Part shown: piece after piece, positions 33,546 to 47,952 of the stretch
How positions within the stretch are numbered: the first letter of the stretch is position 1
Layout: each line of letters begins with the position of its first letter
The notes under the pieces: model-generated
Database searches by the model: none
Told to the model about the DNA's origin: nothing
The model's input: the letters and a program-made list of their open reading frames with translations, nothing else
Position numbers and translations under genes: made by a program
Assembly: GCF_910589235.1 (NCBI RefSeq)
Contig: NC_060955.1
Coordinates: 15,211,338 to 15,275,337, forward strand
Origin: Vespa crabro
Taxonomy: Eukaryota; Arthropoda; Insecta; Hymenoptera; Vespidae
Reading direction: 5' to 3'
Length of the DNA stretch: 64,000 nt

Positions 33546-36500
33546 TTCTTTCTTTCATACACGTCTACAAACGCACAATAACACATTCTGGCACTAATAA
33601 ATTTATAAAATTAGCAATCCACGCTATCGGCTGGGAATAGCACAAGCGTAAGAATCGAACCTCATTAGGCAGGTTCATTTCTTCTAGCCGGTAATTAAAT
33701 CCGACAAAAGGAAAGGAAAAATGCTGGATAAGGTACATCGTTCGCGAAGTAGGCCTCCCGCATTTAATTGTATCGCACCTCGTTAGGTCGTCCCACAACA
33801 GGTCGACCTTTTGGTTCTGTGTGTATGTGTATTTATTTCAGGGTTCGCAGGAAAGCAAGAGACACTGCATATTACGATAGGTCGAGGTGATGAAAAAAAA
33901 AAGAAAGAACTAGGAAGAAAAGGAAAAAAGAAATCGGGTGCAAAGACCAGCTTGCTGCTAGGCAGACATGATTATGGAAACGAGAGAGAGAGAGAGAAAG
34001 AGATGGTGAAAGAGTGAAAGAGTCCCAAGTCTTGTGGAAAGAGTAGAATTGCGGTCCAGCCTAGTTTTTTAAAAAATGTAGGTAAAGAGAACTCGTGATC
34101 AAGAAAAGAATCAATCTCGTTCTTCTTTTCTTTTTTTTTTAAAGAAACGAGCCAGTGGTCTAGTTTATTGAACGGATACGACAGCTTCTTCCTCTTGAAA
34201 AGATTTTGATTTCATCGGCAAGTTCATGGAAAAGACGGAAAGGAAAGAATATCAGGAGACAAAAATAGACGCCACAATTCGGTAAGTAGTTATTGCTTAA
34301 GTTTCACGAAAAGTCGTACCATTGCAGAATCAAAAGTTATAATGTAGAGAGTTCTGATGGTCTTAGAAAGGCTCGTAAATATAGTAACAAATTACATCCC
34401 GTTTCTTGCTGATGTAGTCTTTAAACGAAGCAGCCGTCTTCTTCCTTTGGGACCATACTGAAATTCGAAACTTATTTCGAAGACGAATGAAAAGTCCGAA
34501 AGCATTTCTACGGCATAAGCGTAGAATTGAAAGGGTTCATTCTATCTAGGTCCATCTTATCCACAAGTAATAACGTGCCGTATATACACTTATTGGTATA
34601 TAAAGATCGGATAGAAAGTTGTAAAATAGAACTTGATAAAAACAAAACAAAATCGAGTACTCATACGAGCAAAATAGAGAAGAAATGAAACTATCGATTT
34701 TATAATAAAAGAAATAATTCATCTCATTTTCTGAAAAATATTTAGGATATTGGTGTCTTCCTTCTCGTCGTTTCTTTCTCGTTTTATTTTCTCTTATATG
34801 TTTACGTAAAATGATCATAGTACTAATTTTTATCCTTGAGTACTTGCGGTACGTTTTTTTCTTTCTGTCTCTTTATTTGAACGCTTAACTGAGTCTCAAA
34901 GGCCAGCACCTATTGCCAACGATTGTTCCTTTGTGCAACGCACATCTCTGAATTGCCTTGAAAGTTCGAACGGGAAATGTTACACGCCGCTATTCTGCGC
35001 GCTAAGAACCAGGATTTGATTAAACGTTGCAGTAGTAAATGAAAATTATTTTCTAGCGTTCGCTATCCTCTTTTCTATTCAATAAATAGTAGCGAAAAAA
35101 ACGAAGCAAATTCTATATTGCGAAAAAGAAAAAAGAATTCTTTTGAATCCAGAACTACGTCAAAAATTTAATTACATCTTATCAATTTTAAAAAATTAAA
35201 TTCGGTCGAGTGATTGATTGAATCAACGGTCAGTCGATTCGAATCCGCCTCAAACATCACTGTTTACCGTTTTCCGTTCCACAAACCGTTTGACGTAATA
35301 TTCACCTCGCTGCTTCCTGTGATATCCTGAACGATTATACTTTAATCGATAGCTATATGAAACTCGATTCATTCTTTCGTCACTTATTTGAAATATATAA
35401 ATTCGAGAATTATTCTCGAATGAAGTAACTTCTTATTTGTTGTATTTAAGATTCAATCATACGAACGAACCAATTTATTAAATTGTTTTAATGAATTACA
35501 AATACGTTAAATGCACTTGAATGAAGTTTTTTGTAGAAAAGAAGTTTTCGTAAAATCAACAAAGAAAAAGTTTATATAGACGAAGATGACGACCATTCTC
35601 ACTCAGTATAATATCCGAATAATGGAGCGATAAAAACGCTGAGAAACGAAAAGACGAAGAAACTAATTCGCGGAAGATTACGTAGCTTCTTTTAAAGATG
35701 CCGATTGTTAATTTTGAAAAAGGGAATACTTATTCTCGTCTCTCTTTCGTTGGCAATTTATCTCGAGTTTTCTAGGAAAATAAGACCCACATTTAAAACA
35801 TAGGTACATAGGTACATAGGTATTTATGTACTTACATATATATGTACATAAAGAAATAAGTATGTAAGTGTATGTATGCGAGATCGAGTAGCGAATTCCA
35901 AAGCAGCGTTTCGAAATCGCAACGAGGTTTGCGAGCGAAAAGAAATTACATGCGGGCGTGTATCGCATAATATCTGGGAAAACATTGAAAACTTTGTGGC
36001 CTCGTGCTCGAGCGCATACTCACACTCAACCGTTAACGGTTTAACGAGCATTTCGTTAGTTTTTCTTTTAGAATTCGTTTAACGGCAACGATTCGTTTCT
36101 CGCTCGCGTTCTTCTATCGTCATGACGCGATTATGCCCTTCTATACGTTTGCGCGTACGTACATCTCAGTGTACGTACATATGTGTGTGTTGTCTCTTGC
36201 GAGTTGCGTGCACAGCCTGCCAAGGAGGTCAATGCCTCTTTTTTCTCTATCTCATTCGGTTCCTTGGCAGGTCAGCAATCGAGCATATAAATCCTATCGT
36301 TGTAATTCAATAAAAAAATGTTTCGTTTGATCTAGGAACGAAATTTCGTTTACTTTATTTCGTTTTTATTTCTTTTATTTTTCTTTTTTTATATCATGAT
36401 ATATAATTATATATTAAAGTTTTAGGAAAAACATATTACTTCAGTAATCGTCCAGATAAGAAATCGTCAAGTAGCGTAAAAAGAAATTGATATGAAAAAG

Positions 36501-37126
36501 CATGCGGAACGTAGAGAGCAGATAGGAATATAAATATAAGTTTCCTTTTATACATACGTACGAAGGATTAAATTTCAACTGACATTCGCGCTATATCAAC
36601 TTCCTGGACTGATATATCAACATTAATTAGCCAAAATGTATAATTGTCGCTTCCAACAATATTTTTATCATCAATATATTCTCACTTTTCGGTATAATGT
36701 TTTTCGCTTTTTCAACTTTACGATCCTATCGATTATACCAACATAATTTATTTTAATAAATAAAGATATAATTTTGAAGATTCTAATCGCTTTGTTATCG
36801 GTGATCATTAGCGATTAAAATAATTTTGATCCTTTACCAGATTCAAGGAATGGAAGAAATGGAAAGATAAAATCTGTCAAAAAGAGTATTCGTTGATCAA
36901 TCCGAAGAAAAAGATGTTAAATCGGAAAGGACACGTCAGCGATCTTATCGATGACAACGGCGAAAATACATTTCGATGATGCAGGATGCATAGTATGGTT
37001 CGTTCACATCGTAAAAATTTTTACAGTCTGGTATAAGCGAAAAGAAAACTAAGGGAAAGGAAAAAGTATAAAAAGAAGGGGCAACAGAAAAAGATAAAGA
37101 TAGAATTGAATACGGCATATCGCTCT

Positions 37127-37128
<2 letters not shown>

Positions 37129-37166
<38 letters not shown>
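37129..37166. repeat. AT microsatellite
   Basis: A pure TA run of about 38 bases, immediately left of the candidate leader exon at 37237. Confidence 0.9.
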
Positions 37167-37169
<3 letters not shown>

Positions 37170-37236
37170 TACGTGTACACACGTCGAACTTACATAGGCA
37201 TTCAGAGAAGGATTCCGTGTGCGAGGTCCAACTTAC

Positions 37237-37282
37237 GGGGCAAAGTTCCGCTACGTGCCAGCACGTTTGCTACCAACGAACG
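37237..37282 (-). other. Candidate 46-base noncoding leader exon
   Basis: It is flanked by a good acceptor (GCGTTTCTACAG ending at 37283) and an exact GTAAGT donor after 37237. It stands out as GC-rich in an AT-rich intron. It has no useful open frame and could be an alternative leader exon of the PEAK1/PRAG1-like transcript. Confidence 0.25.
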
Positions 37283-40200
37283 CTGTAGAAACGCATAGCT
37301 CCTTAAGAAGAAGGAGAAGAAAAAGGAAAAGAAAAAGGACGCACATGAAGTATGGAGAACCCACTGGTACTCGATTTCCTTTGTAAGAGAACATCGACGA
37401 TATTATCGAGACGATACATATTTTAAGAATTTATGATTAGAGGAAGAAACGATCGTGCCAGAATTCCTCGTTTTTAAGTAAAAATGCAAATAAATAAATA
37501 ATCAAGTGTTAAAGACAGTAATTTATCATCTCTCAATATGATTAAAAAACATTACTTTTGCATAGCACATCATTCAACATAAGATTGATTTTCGAAGAAA
37601 GCTATCAACAATTTATCTCTTGATCAAAATTATCTAATATGTAATAATAGAACGTTCGTTATTTATAAGATCATATCGGATGTAAAGCTGATAGAGAAAA
37701 ACTTATGCGGTTCGTAAACAGGCTCCCTTTCTTCACTCGAATCATAAATTACCATTTTCAAAAGGCATTTCTACGAGTTTATCTTTCTGGAGGATTGTAT
37801 CTCGCACTTGAAATCTACAGAATCTACTGAAGGAGAGAATCTTACACGACAAAAGTTTTTCTGTTACCTCATGAAATCCGGAAAAAGTCCATTCTGCAAA
37901 ACATAAACCGTTAATGGGTAGCATTTCGAAGATTCGCCGCACGGATTCACTAAATGGAAATTTAACAAAGGTGTGGTACCTGGCGGTTATTGGGGGAGGG
38001 AGGAAGGGAGACAGTAGCGACGGAAAATAAATTTTCGACCCAAGTACTCGGTGAAAATTTTTCTAATTCTCATGGACTTTAAAATTTGTAGCTTGAAAAT
38101 CTTAACGTGATTGTCCTAATTTTATATTTTTTTACTTGCGATGTTGGAATGTATTACATTGCTATGTACATTAAGTACGTATGTATATAAATACAATATA
38201 TATGTAAATATAAAAATCAATACTTTCGCAGATATATCGAAATAATATGAGGAAAAAAAAGTTTCATGATGTAATAAGACTCGTAAATGAGCATGGAAAT
38301 ATAAAAAGGTTCAAGAGTAATTACTCTAAGCGATTTCTTTCGCCTTGACTCGCGCAAAACGATGTTCGTTCGTACGTTAAAAACTAGCACGGAAAGGCAA
38401 CACGTTCTTTGCGGACCGAACGAATCGCCGTGTAATAAGTGAAAGCCCACATGTTTGTTTCTTCTTCATCTTCTTTCGCAATATATTCAAGGCGAACTCC
38501 CATTTTCATAGTAGTCGCGTCATGACATTGACAGTGATTCACCATCAAAAAAGAAGAAAAGGAATAAGTTTACAAAACGGAAAAAACGACACAAGCATTT
38601 CTCTTCAATAAACAATGTTTTATCTATCAAATATCATCCATTCGTTATCGTGCCAACTAACCTCTTACACGAGATCCACTCAAGAAAAACTGCTTTTACC
38701 TACTTTCCCGTTTACTTCTCTCTTTAATGTTTTCACTAGTCCGCTTCTTTTCTCGTTTCTCGTTTCTTTAATTTTTGCTTCTTTTCTTCGTGTTTGACTA
38801 GTCATATAAACAATATTTGACAAATTTTTACAATAAATTGATTCATGGTGATGTAAATTGAACACGTGACGTAAGATAAATATAAAACAACATGATACAG
38901 AAGAAGAAAATATTAGAACCGAATGAATATCGGGAAATTGTTAAAATATCACTTTCGAATAAAATTGTAAGAGCAAATACGTAGATCTATCAATGAATAA
39001 CGAAACAATGATGAAAAACAAACCAGAGTTGTTTATATTTTATGAATATATATACATATCTTTGACGACGATGACGATAATCTTGTTTAACTGTTCCTAC
39101 AAAGAGCGTTACTTTACAAAGAGACCGTTGTAAATACAACATTAAACAAAACCCTATTATTGGTTTACGGTTTTTATGCTGATTATCTGATTTGTTTTGC
39201 TTTCAAATAATAATTAAAAAATCAGTTTAATTGTTAACCTTTGATGCAATGATATTGATTTCGCTCGACGATTTGTCAATCAAATATAACGAGGATATGG
39301 TGCAAAAATTATGTAAAATTACCACTGAAGATGGTAATTTTAGCAGAACGCCGATTGGTATCTTCTCATTATGTGACAAAATACCTAAACCGAATCGAAA
39401 TTATAAAATAACATCGTAATTATAAAGTAATTGGTATCGTTGAGTTAAACTCATTGCTATTATTACTATATTTGTCATTACTAATCAAACAACATAGTCA
39501 TTATAAATGAGAAATAATGGTTCTTACAAAAAAATAAAATCATTAAATAGAAAAAGAAAATTAAATTTTCGTCTAACACTCTTTCTGCTACATATTGAGA
39601 AATAGTGAAAAATGTCTCCCACAGTTTCGAACGATCACAGGATCCGCATCATTGGAGAAACTCGAGCCCTAAGAGAATCTCCTGTAGTCTGGAAGCTTTC
39701 AGCAGGGAACACGCCATTCCTCTGCGAGGGAATTTGGGACGGATTAACAGTTAGGTCTTCCTCTTCCTCTTGGCCCGACCTCCATCGATGTTAAGGAATG
39801 CAATGGCATTCACTTATAAACGCTTAGAGTTATACAAAACATAAAATGCGAATTTTAGCAATCAACATATCTATTCGAAAATATTCTTTCTCACTTTCTC
39901 TGAAATATTTTATATAAAATCGAAATCTACATTTTTGCGAGACTGATTCACGTTTTTTCGAGAGAAAAAAAAAGAATAGAATGGTATTTATGAAATCGAA
40001 GAATATTCTGTCAAAAAAAAGAACATAGAATTGTCTATAATAAATAGACAATGCTTCGAGTGAAATATCAGTCGAACGATATTGACCTTTGCTGGCATTT
40101 CGACCCTAGAAAACATGCTAGAGAAAAACTACCGTTCGATCGATCGATACTCGGTTTCTTTGCAAACGTTCGAAGGTTTACAAAATAATATGAAAAGTTA

Positions 40201-43200
40201 TAGAAGTAAGATAAATCTTTCAAATTAAGAAAAACGAGCGACACTCATTCGCGTTAAGAACGCTTTAAATCTCTTTTCGTTAATCTCGTTTGTCGAGCGA
40301 GTTATTTTCAGCTCTCATAGAAATCAAGACACACTCTTGTCGTTAGTTTAGAAGATCCAGAAAACGACTGTGAACGTAGCTCGAAATGATTCTCCTTTTT
40401 TCCTCGTTGCATCTCGTATTCCCTCGAAAGTATCTCGTAAAGGTCTCAACGAGATTGAGAGAAAACGTATTTTTGGATGTAGCTGCGAATAAATGAAAAC
40501 AAAGGGTAGATATAGCGTCCTAAGAGCTTACAGAAGAGACATTCGAGATTAACGAGCACCGACTTGTTTTATTTGTGGTCCTAAGAAAAGTTCGAAGAAG
40601 GATTTCCTCGTTCTTGAAAGTAATTTTATAGCAATCTTTAAAAAGTAATTTTTGTGAAAACTTTGCAACAACATTCATCTTTTTCGTACTTATAGTATTC
40701 TCATGGGATTTCATAAGAAATAAGCGAGATAAAATAGGCCGAAATCGTTTACGGTGTCGGTTGATTACGCGATCGAGTCCACGAAATCCATGTACCGTTA
40801 CGATCTCGACTCTACCAAACGTAAGCGCGCAAAAAGTTCTTCATGATTGTAGAAGCGCGAGTATGCGAAAGTCACGTGATGCGTCGTTTCACGGTAGATC
40901 GACACTGAACTGTAAATCATTCTTGGTAAGTGCTTCGTCCGTGTATTAAATGACTCCTTTTTCGAGTATGGATACTATTAAACTAATAATCTCTGTTTTC
41001 ATCGACAGGAAAAAGTAAAACAAATAAGCGAGCTTTTTAACGACTCAACTAAAGAACTAATCAAAGATATTTAACATTTTCAGACTGCCTTGATTTAAAC
41101 TTGTCACGAATCCTACTCGACTCATTGAATTTTTTCATTTTTGAAGTCCATAGATTTTTAAGAAACAATACAATTAAATACATAATTAAATAGAGACAAA
41201 TAAATAGAGAAAACAAACAATTAAATAGAGAATAATACAATTTAATAGATACCTATATGGGAAAGTTCATCTTTTACTAAAATGTTACTAAAATCCTCAA
41301 TTTGGCCCATAATACAGTGGCTTTAATTTAAGCCCATCAAAGACTTAGAGAGTTAACGTTTCAATAACGAAAAAGGATTTCGATAATTGTTCTTATCCTT
41401 GGCAAATTTGTACAAACAAATTTAACATCAATGTATAGTTCAATATCTTTAAAATTAATATATAAAAAATCATAGGCTTTGATAATTTTTTTAAAAGTTA
41501 CCGAAATTTATATAAATTCTATATAAAAAAATTAAGAAAAATTGTTATTATTTTATTAAAATTACTTATTAATATTAAAAGTATTACAGTATTCAACTTA
41601 TAAAAATCAAATTAAGAAAACAAATATTCTGTTTACAGAACATGTATGAAAACTCCATTGATTTTTGTATTAACTTGACAATTCAATTTCATAATAATAA
41701 ATTAACGTATACAGTAAAAGTTATAGGTAATATTACAAACTACATTTTTTAATTAATATTTTCCGATCTACGATTTTTTTAGATCTTACATTTAGAATTT
41801 GTTATTTTTGTCTATTAAGCCAAACGTAGTGCAATCTAGCGATTCCGTTATGATTTCAACGTACGCTTTTACCACGCATAAATAATAAACAACGACGTAG
41901 TACCAAAAGATAAGCTTATTAATAAAAGAAAAGCCTATTACCTTTCACGAAATTATCGAAAGCGAGATCAAACAGGAGGAACTTTTACGTTTACGTCTGC
42001 TTCGTCTAAACCCTCTTAGAACTCCCTTTTTCTCTTCTTAAACGAGTCGTAAAGTTTTACGAGCCTTCGACGACCCATTCTCAGACGATGCACTTTTAGA
42101 AAGGCGCGCGCGCGCGTACCGGCATCGTAGCTTGAAATAGCCCGCGATCGTGGAAAATAAATACATAGGACTGTTTCTATCTCTCTCTCTCTCTCATTTT
42201 TTCTTCACCGGCAGACGGACGTTTCCTTCTTCGCAAACCATTCTTCGGACCGGATGTCATGTCGTTCCACCATTCATTCGTGTGATAGCAACGGTAGCGT
42301 AACCGCTTATTGCCCGCCCATCGACGAATATGCATATGCATACGCACGCGTCTCTTGCATTATGATGGATTCTCACTTATGCCAGTAACGTACGACGTTC
42401 TTAAACACGTAGAGGAATTCTTCGAAAGTTGCCAATAATTTTGAAAAAAGAAAGACGATGCAATATTTTCTTATAATACATAATTATAAATTAATTATAT
42501 TTAGACATCAAACAATTAATCGAATATTCTTAAATTATAATTACAAATGTATAAGAAAAACTATTGTGAACATAGAATATAGTGATCTTAGATATTATCA
42601 TTAAAGAAAATTGAAATAAAGAAAAAAATAAAAATCGTGAAGAAGAAATGAAAGAAGAGCAATTGAGGGACAACACCGATCGATGACATCATTTCCTCCA
42701 CTCTCCTTGTTTCCTTCAGGATCGCGAGAAAAAATCTAAAGAGGCGATCGTGCGTTTTCCTCTCTCCAAACTTCCGGCTAAAACTCGTCGCGCTGAATCG
42801 AGGCTTCTCTTCCGGCGCACGATCACGCTTTTCACTTCTTAATTAGCAGATCTATCTAGCAGATTAAATAATATTCCGTGTATGGAATAGACAGGAGACT
42901 ACGAGTCTCGTTTGAGTTCTGTCTTGTAGCTAGAAAAGCATGAAATCTATTCCCGCGAAACGACCAAGAGGAGGAAGAAGAGGAAGAAAAGGAAGAAGGC
43001 TTTTGTGTCACTCCCTATAACGACGGACTCTCTCGTCTAAGACTTTAGAAATTACGAAAGGCGAGAAAATAAAATGTCTCTTTTATCCCACCGCCTTTTC
43101 TACGTAGCACGAAACATCTTAATTAGCCATGACTATAAATCGTCTCTTTTCCGCACGTGTCCGTTCTTAAACGTCAAACCGGATTCCAGAAATTGGAAAA

Positions 43201-43526
43201 CTTAATTTAACACTTTATCGCTTATATATTAACAACTTGGATTTTTTAAATTCTTCTTTCAAATATTCTCAATGGATATATTTAAAATAGAGGATGTACC
43301 CACATATGAAGAGAGATGGAAATTAAATTGATTAAATTCTTTAAAGAATGTAATTTTTCCTAAAAATATTTTAAATACGAATGATACTCTTTTCACGTAT
43401 TTCAAGAGACACACGTGTGACCACGAAATAACCATGTTCTCGCGTATAACAATCTAATTTCCGCAGATATCCCCATGTCGAGTGAAACAGGCACGGCATC
43501 CATGTCTATAGGTATTTCTCTATCCT

Positions 43527-43527
<1 letters not shown>

Positions 43528-43583
<56 letters not shown>

Positions 43584-43620
43584 TTCTGTCTCTCTTCCTA
43601 TTCTCTCTATTTCTCTTTCT
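43528..43620. repeat. CT microsatellite
   Basis: A CT run with TTTCTC interruptions towards its right end. Confidence 0.9.
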
Positions 43621-43764
43621 CCCTCCCTCAACTTCCGAGAGCAAATATAGGACAAACCACTAACGTATGAAACCCGTCTGTCAAAGGAGATTACCGATCA
43701 CGTCTATATAGTTATCCATCCGGTAAGTAGGTACTGTCGCCCTGTTGTCAGGCTCATCGTTACC

Positions 43765-43767
<3 letters not shown>

Positions 43768-43807
<40 letters not shown>

Positions 43808-43808
43808 T
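43768..43808. repeat. CT microsatellite
   Basis: A short, nearly pure CT run. Confidence 0.9.
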
Positions 43809-44419
43809 CCATCTCTCTTTTTTCTCACATATACAGACATCTGGTTTTATAAGAACGAAAAAACCCGAGAAAATCCTTCATCTTATACCGTTTTCGTAAC
43901 GCAATACGAAATTATTAGTTAAAAAGTACTCATGAGAGATTAAATCAATTAACAAGAAGATCACAAGAGAAAATACTTTTTTTTTGATCATTTATCGATC
44001 AGTTATCGCTTGCATAAAAATTATTTTTTTTTTGTGAACGATTACGAAATGAATAGTTTAACTATTTTTTTCACGACTTCGAAAAACTTACTACACTGAA
44101 ATCTATAGGTCCATAAAAGAAATATCTAGACTTAAACTTTAACGTAATCGACTTATCGGGAGAACGCGATTATCTCCTTATAAGACCATACGCAAAATGT
44201 TGTTCTTGTAGGCCAAGCATAAACCTATTGATAGAAGTCACGCTTTGCTTTCTCCAATTTAACTCAAACCATTAATTATACCCGTCCGCTTTTGCCTCTT
44301 TGAGAATGGCTTGCGTACGGCGATCTCACACTCGAATATCCCGTCTGTGTAATTAGAAGCATCGAGTGGGCACGTGCTATTTTTTTATGCACGAAACGAT
44401 CCCCTCAAAAAGTAGGCCT

Positions 44420-44420
44420 A

Positions 44421-44458
<38 letters not shown>
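44420..44458. repeat. CT microsatellite
   Basis: A short, nearly pure CT run. Confidence 0.9.
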
Positions 44459-44459
<1 letters not shown>

Positions 44460-45875
44460 CCCAGCTTTTTTTTCATACGCATAATCATACTTTCGATATT
44501 TTGCGTGTTCTCTGAAAGGCTGCGGGCTTTATCGTACTCGAACTTCCGACAATAATCACATTTTTGCAATGCATCATTCTCGTTCGTTTTTCCTAATGGT
44601 TGCGTTCGCAAGCAAGGACAACGATAAAGCGTTTTTCTTCTTTTTCTCTTTTCTTCTATGGATATTTTCACTTCTGTCAATTACGCATTAAGGATTGCAC
44701 ACGCATGTCTGTACATTCGTTTGTGTGTACAAGGATTCACATAAGGAAACAGAATAGTCAAACTCGATCTCATTTCAGCGATTTAGAAATCGTTTTTTCT
44801 ATCTTCTATGCGAACTCCTTATGTATATTACGAAGATGATGGTCTATCAATCTTGCTTATGATTCTATATACGATCTTGAATGCTGTTATTACATTTTCA
44901 ATATTGAATAAACCGTAAGCAGTTCGAGGAAAACCGTGTTTCTACCTTTACATGATCTTTTCAAAAAATAATGGAAGGAAAGAACAAGAAACGATAGTTG
45001 TTATATTTTATCTAAATATATCCATAAGTAGTGAAATGAAAAAAACAATAAAAATAATAAGTAATAGAAATAATGAATCGGATAAGAAACAAATGAACCC
45101 TGAAATAATGAAAAATAAGCTGATTAACCAATTGAATGGAATTAATAAAGCTATATAAAATAAACTTCGAAGATTATTGTAGAGAAAATAAGCAGGTAAT
45201 TTATCGTATGACAGGCTATATAAACGAATGTAATTAATTGCATAGCCAAAAAAAATATGAGAAGAAAAGAAAAAGCTAACAAAAGAAATACAAAAATAAA
45301 AAGAGAAAACTCGCGTGATCGTTTCGTTTTTGCTCTTAAAAATTTATCGGACGCGAATAAATACATGCAAGAGTAATTATCTTAGTTAATTCTCCGCTCG
45401 TTTGCCTAATTGAACATTTTTTGTAAAGATTATCGATGCTACGACAACCGGAACCTTTTTGAAACTTTTGATAATAGAATGTATTCTAACTTCGTTTTTA
45501 TCATTAAACTTAAGCACTTCTTTTTTATTATTCTAAGTTGACAAGGGTATCCTGACATATCGATACGAACATTCTTCAAAAACAAAATCTAAATGCAAAT
45601 CTGTTAATAAAATTATCGAGATATCTGCGTTTTATAATTGTTTCTTTCCATTTTTAGAATTTTCCAACTATATTTACATTTACAATAACATTTTAAGTAT
45701 TTGACTTTAAATATGTATGTATCAAACCATACGTTACAGTTGCGATTTTGCAAAACTTTACAAAATTGCCATTTTCCCAGTTAATGAACATCATTCTCGT
45801 TCAATACGAGAAAAATATTTGTTTATATAATACGGCTCATGAAAAAAATATTGCCTATGAGATTTTCTAAAAAAA

Positions 45876-45881
<6 letters not shown>

Positions 45882-45912
<31 letters not shown>
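45882..45912. repeat. GA microsatellite
   Basis: An uninterrupted GA run. Confidence 0.9.
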
Positions 45913-45914
<2 letters not shown>

Positions 45915-47875
45915 TTTCAACGACAAGGACGAATCGTGCGCAGATGATTTAATGCGAATCGACTGCTACAATGGTCGACGCATTGGGAGTATGTACATCA
46001 ATAAAAATACCATATTTTAAAGTCGCTTTTACGCGCTTGCTTTATAGCGCTCTCATTTGACCTATTCAGTCCGTTCAGCAATTTTAGAAACAAATGTTAA
46101 ATAAAGCACTTTCCGTGTTTGTTTTCTTACTCCTTTAATATACACTTTATAATAATCGAAAAGGTAATCTTTGAAGTTTTTTGAAGGAGGATATGTTGAC
46201 GAAGTCGTGCATTGTTAATCATAAAAGAAATAAAAAAAATTTTGAAACTATCCGTGAAAAGAAGTGACGTCGTTTGGTGCTCGTATCTGAGAGCTTCAGA
46301 TTTCGTAGTTAGAAATTCAAGAATCTATTTACTCTCACGTAACAAGAGACTTCACATCCTGTTTTTGGTTGGACATGTTAACCATGTGTTATTGTGACTC
46401 GATATTTTACAATACATTCAAAAGAAGTAAAAAATAAGAAGTAGAATTTGCCTGAATGGAATACTACTATCGACTAATAATAAGAATAGTGTTTCGAGAT
46501 TTTGCGACTAGTTCATGAATAGAAAATCGCCTTGAATATGGACATACTCGTTTTGCCTCTTCAAATTACGATGACTACTCATCGAAATTTTGAAAATGAA
46601 TAAGATAAGAAAGTCGCGGAACTATGATTCTCTTCCACCTAATTTCAATTACTTGTCGCTTGTACTACATAACAACATGAAGCAATCTTACCTCACCATC
46701 CTCCAAGAGATAAATATTTTTTCCACGTTTCCTTATCATGTTTCTTATGTTTAGATTTCTTTTAAATTGATTTATTTGAATCAAAAAAGTATATTATTTT
46801 ATTATGGGAGCACATTCATTTCATACAAGTAGACATTCGTAAAAAAATTGTCTAAAGAGTTTAAGCATGTTAATGATTACAGCAATAACCCGGAATGCGA
46901 AAAACCCGCATTCGATACTTGGTCCAGGTTACCCAACGGTCCAACTTTTTTCACAAATCTTATATTAATAATAACATTTTTCACTTTTTTTTCTTATGTT
47001 ATTTTAATTTATACATGCGCCCAATACAGACCGTCATCAGAATTTAAAACGACGATAACATGCGAAGAATATCAATCTTCTTATTTATTCATTTTTCGAA
47101 ATAATGTGTCATTCGCAAGATGATTCGTAAAATGATTCACTATCACTATTATACTTATGTATATGATACGTAGAATATAAAGTTACGTTTTAAAACATAA
47201 AGTTAATTGTATACGTTTAACATGTACAACAAACGAGAGAAAGAAACGTAAAAGAAAACTAGAGAAAAATCGAGAAGATCACGAAAAGCTATAGAGAAAA
47301 GCATAACATCTTTAAAGTAAAAAAAGAAGAAAGAAAAAAGAAAGAGGAAAAATGAAATAGGAAAGGTTAATATTTGTTCAAAAGATGAGAATTACGAGAA
47401 AATGATATCGATCTTTGTTTTTCCTTTTTTCAGGTTTCAACCTTTTGAGTTCCTTTCTAAATTAAATTTTTTTTCCGACATTCTATTCTAGTCTATCTCA
47501 CATGCGAGATGGAAGTAAAAAAGGCGTGGCATATGTGGAAACACGTAGTAAAGTGGAGAATAATTCGATGTGTTTCCAATTGAAACAGAGCGATCGTATA
47601 CCATCCAAGAGCACTCGAGAAGGAGCTTGCGAGCTTAATTACCAGAGCGGCTCTTTAAAGCGTCATGCCAAGTGGAATCATCGTTTTTTTCCTCTCTTTT
47701 TTCTTCCGTTTCATTCTTTATACGTCACATTGAGGCCAAGCTAAGGGCGCTAAGGCCACTATACGTAATTGTGTGTGCTCTTAACTGCTAGCGTTTACCT
47801 ACTTGGATGCGTCCACTCAAATGTATTCCCGTTAACTCTACGGTTTTGCGAAAAGCCAACGATGCGAATATAGCA

Positions 47876-47952
47876 CTCTCTCTCTCCCTCTCTCTCCCTC
47901 TCTCTCTCTCCCTCTCTCTCCCTCTCTCTCTCTCCCTCTCTTTCTCTCTCTG
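47876..47952. repeat. CT/CCCT compound microsatellite
   Basis: CT repeats regularly punctuated by CCC, giving a higher-order 8-10 base periodicity. Confidence 0.9.

Noticed and set aside
33655..33675. Minus-strand GGTTCGATTC resembling a tRNA B box
   Set aside because: No A box or pairing stems at the right distance.
35236..35252. GATTCGAATCC resembling a tRNA B box
   Set aside because: The upstream sequence does not form D or anticodon arms.
39612..39794. Plus-strand 60-residue frame in a GC-rich patch
   Set aside because: The minus strand also has short open frames, one with RGRGRP. No splice sites support either.
44405..44680. Minus-strand frame with CPC and CDYC Cys pairs
   Set aside because: It looks zinc-finger-like, but the frame ends in a GA microsatellite with no donor and no recognisable fold.
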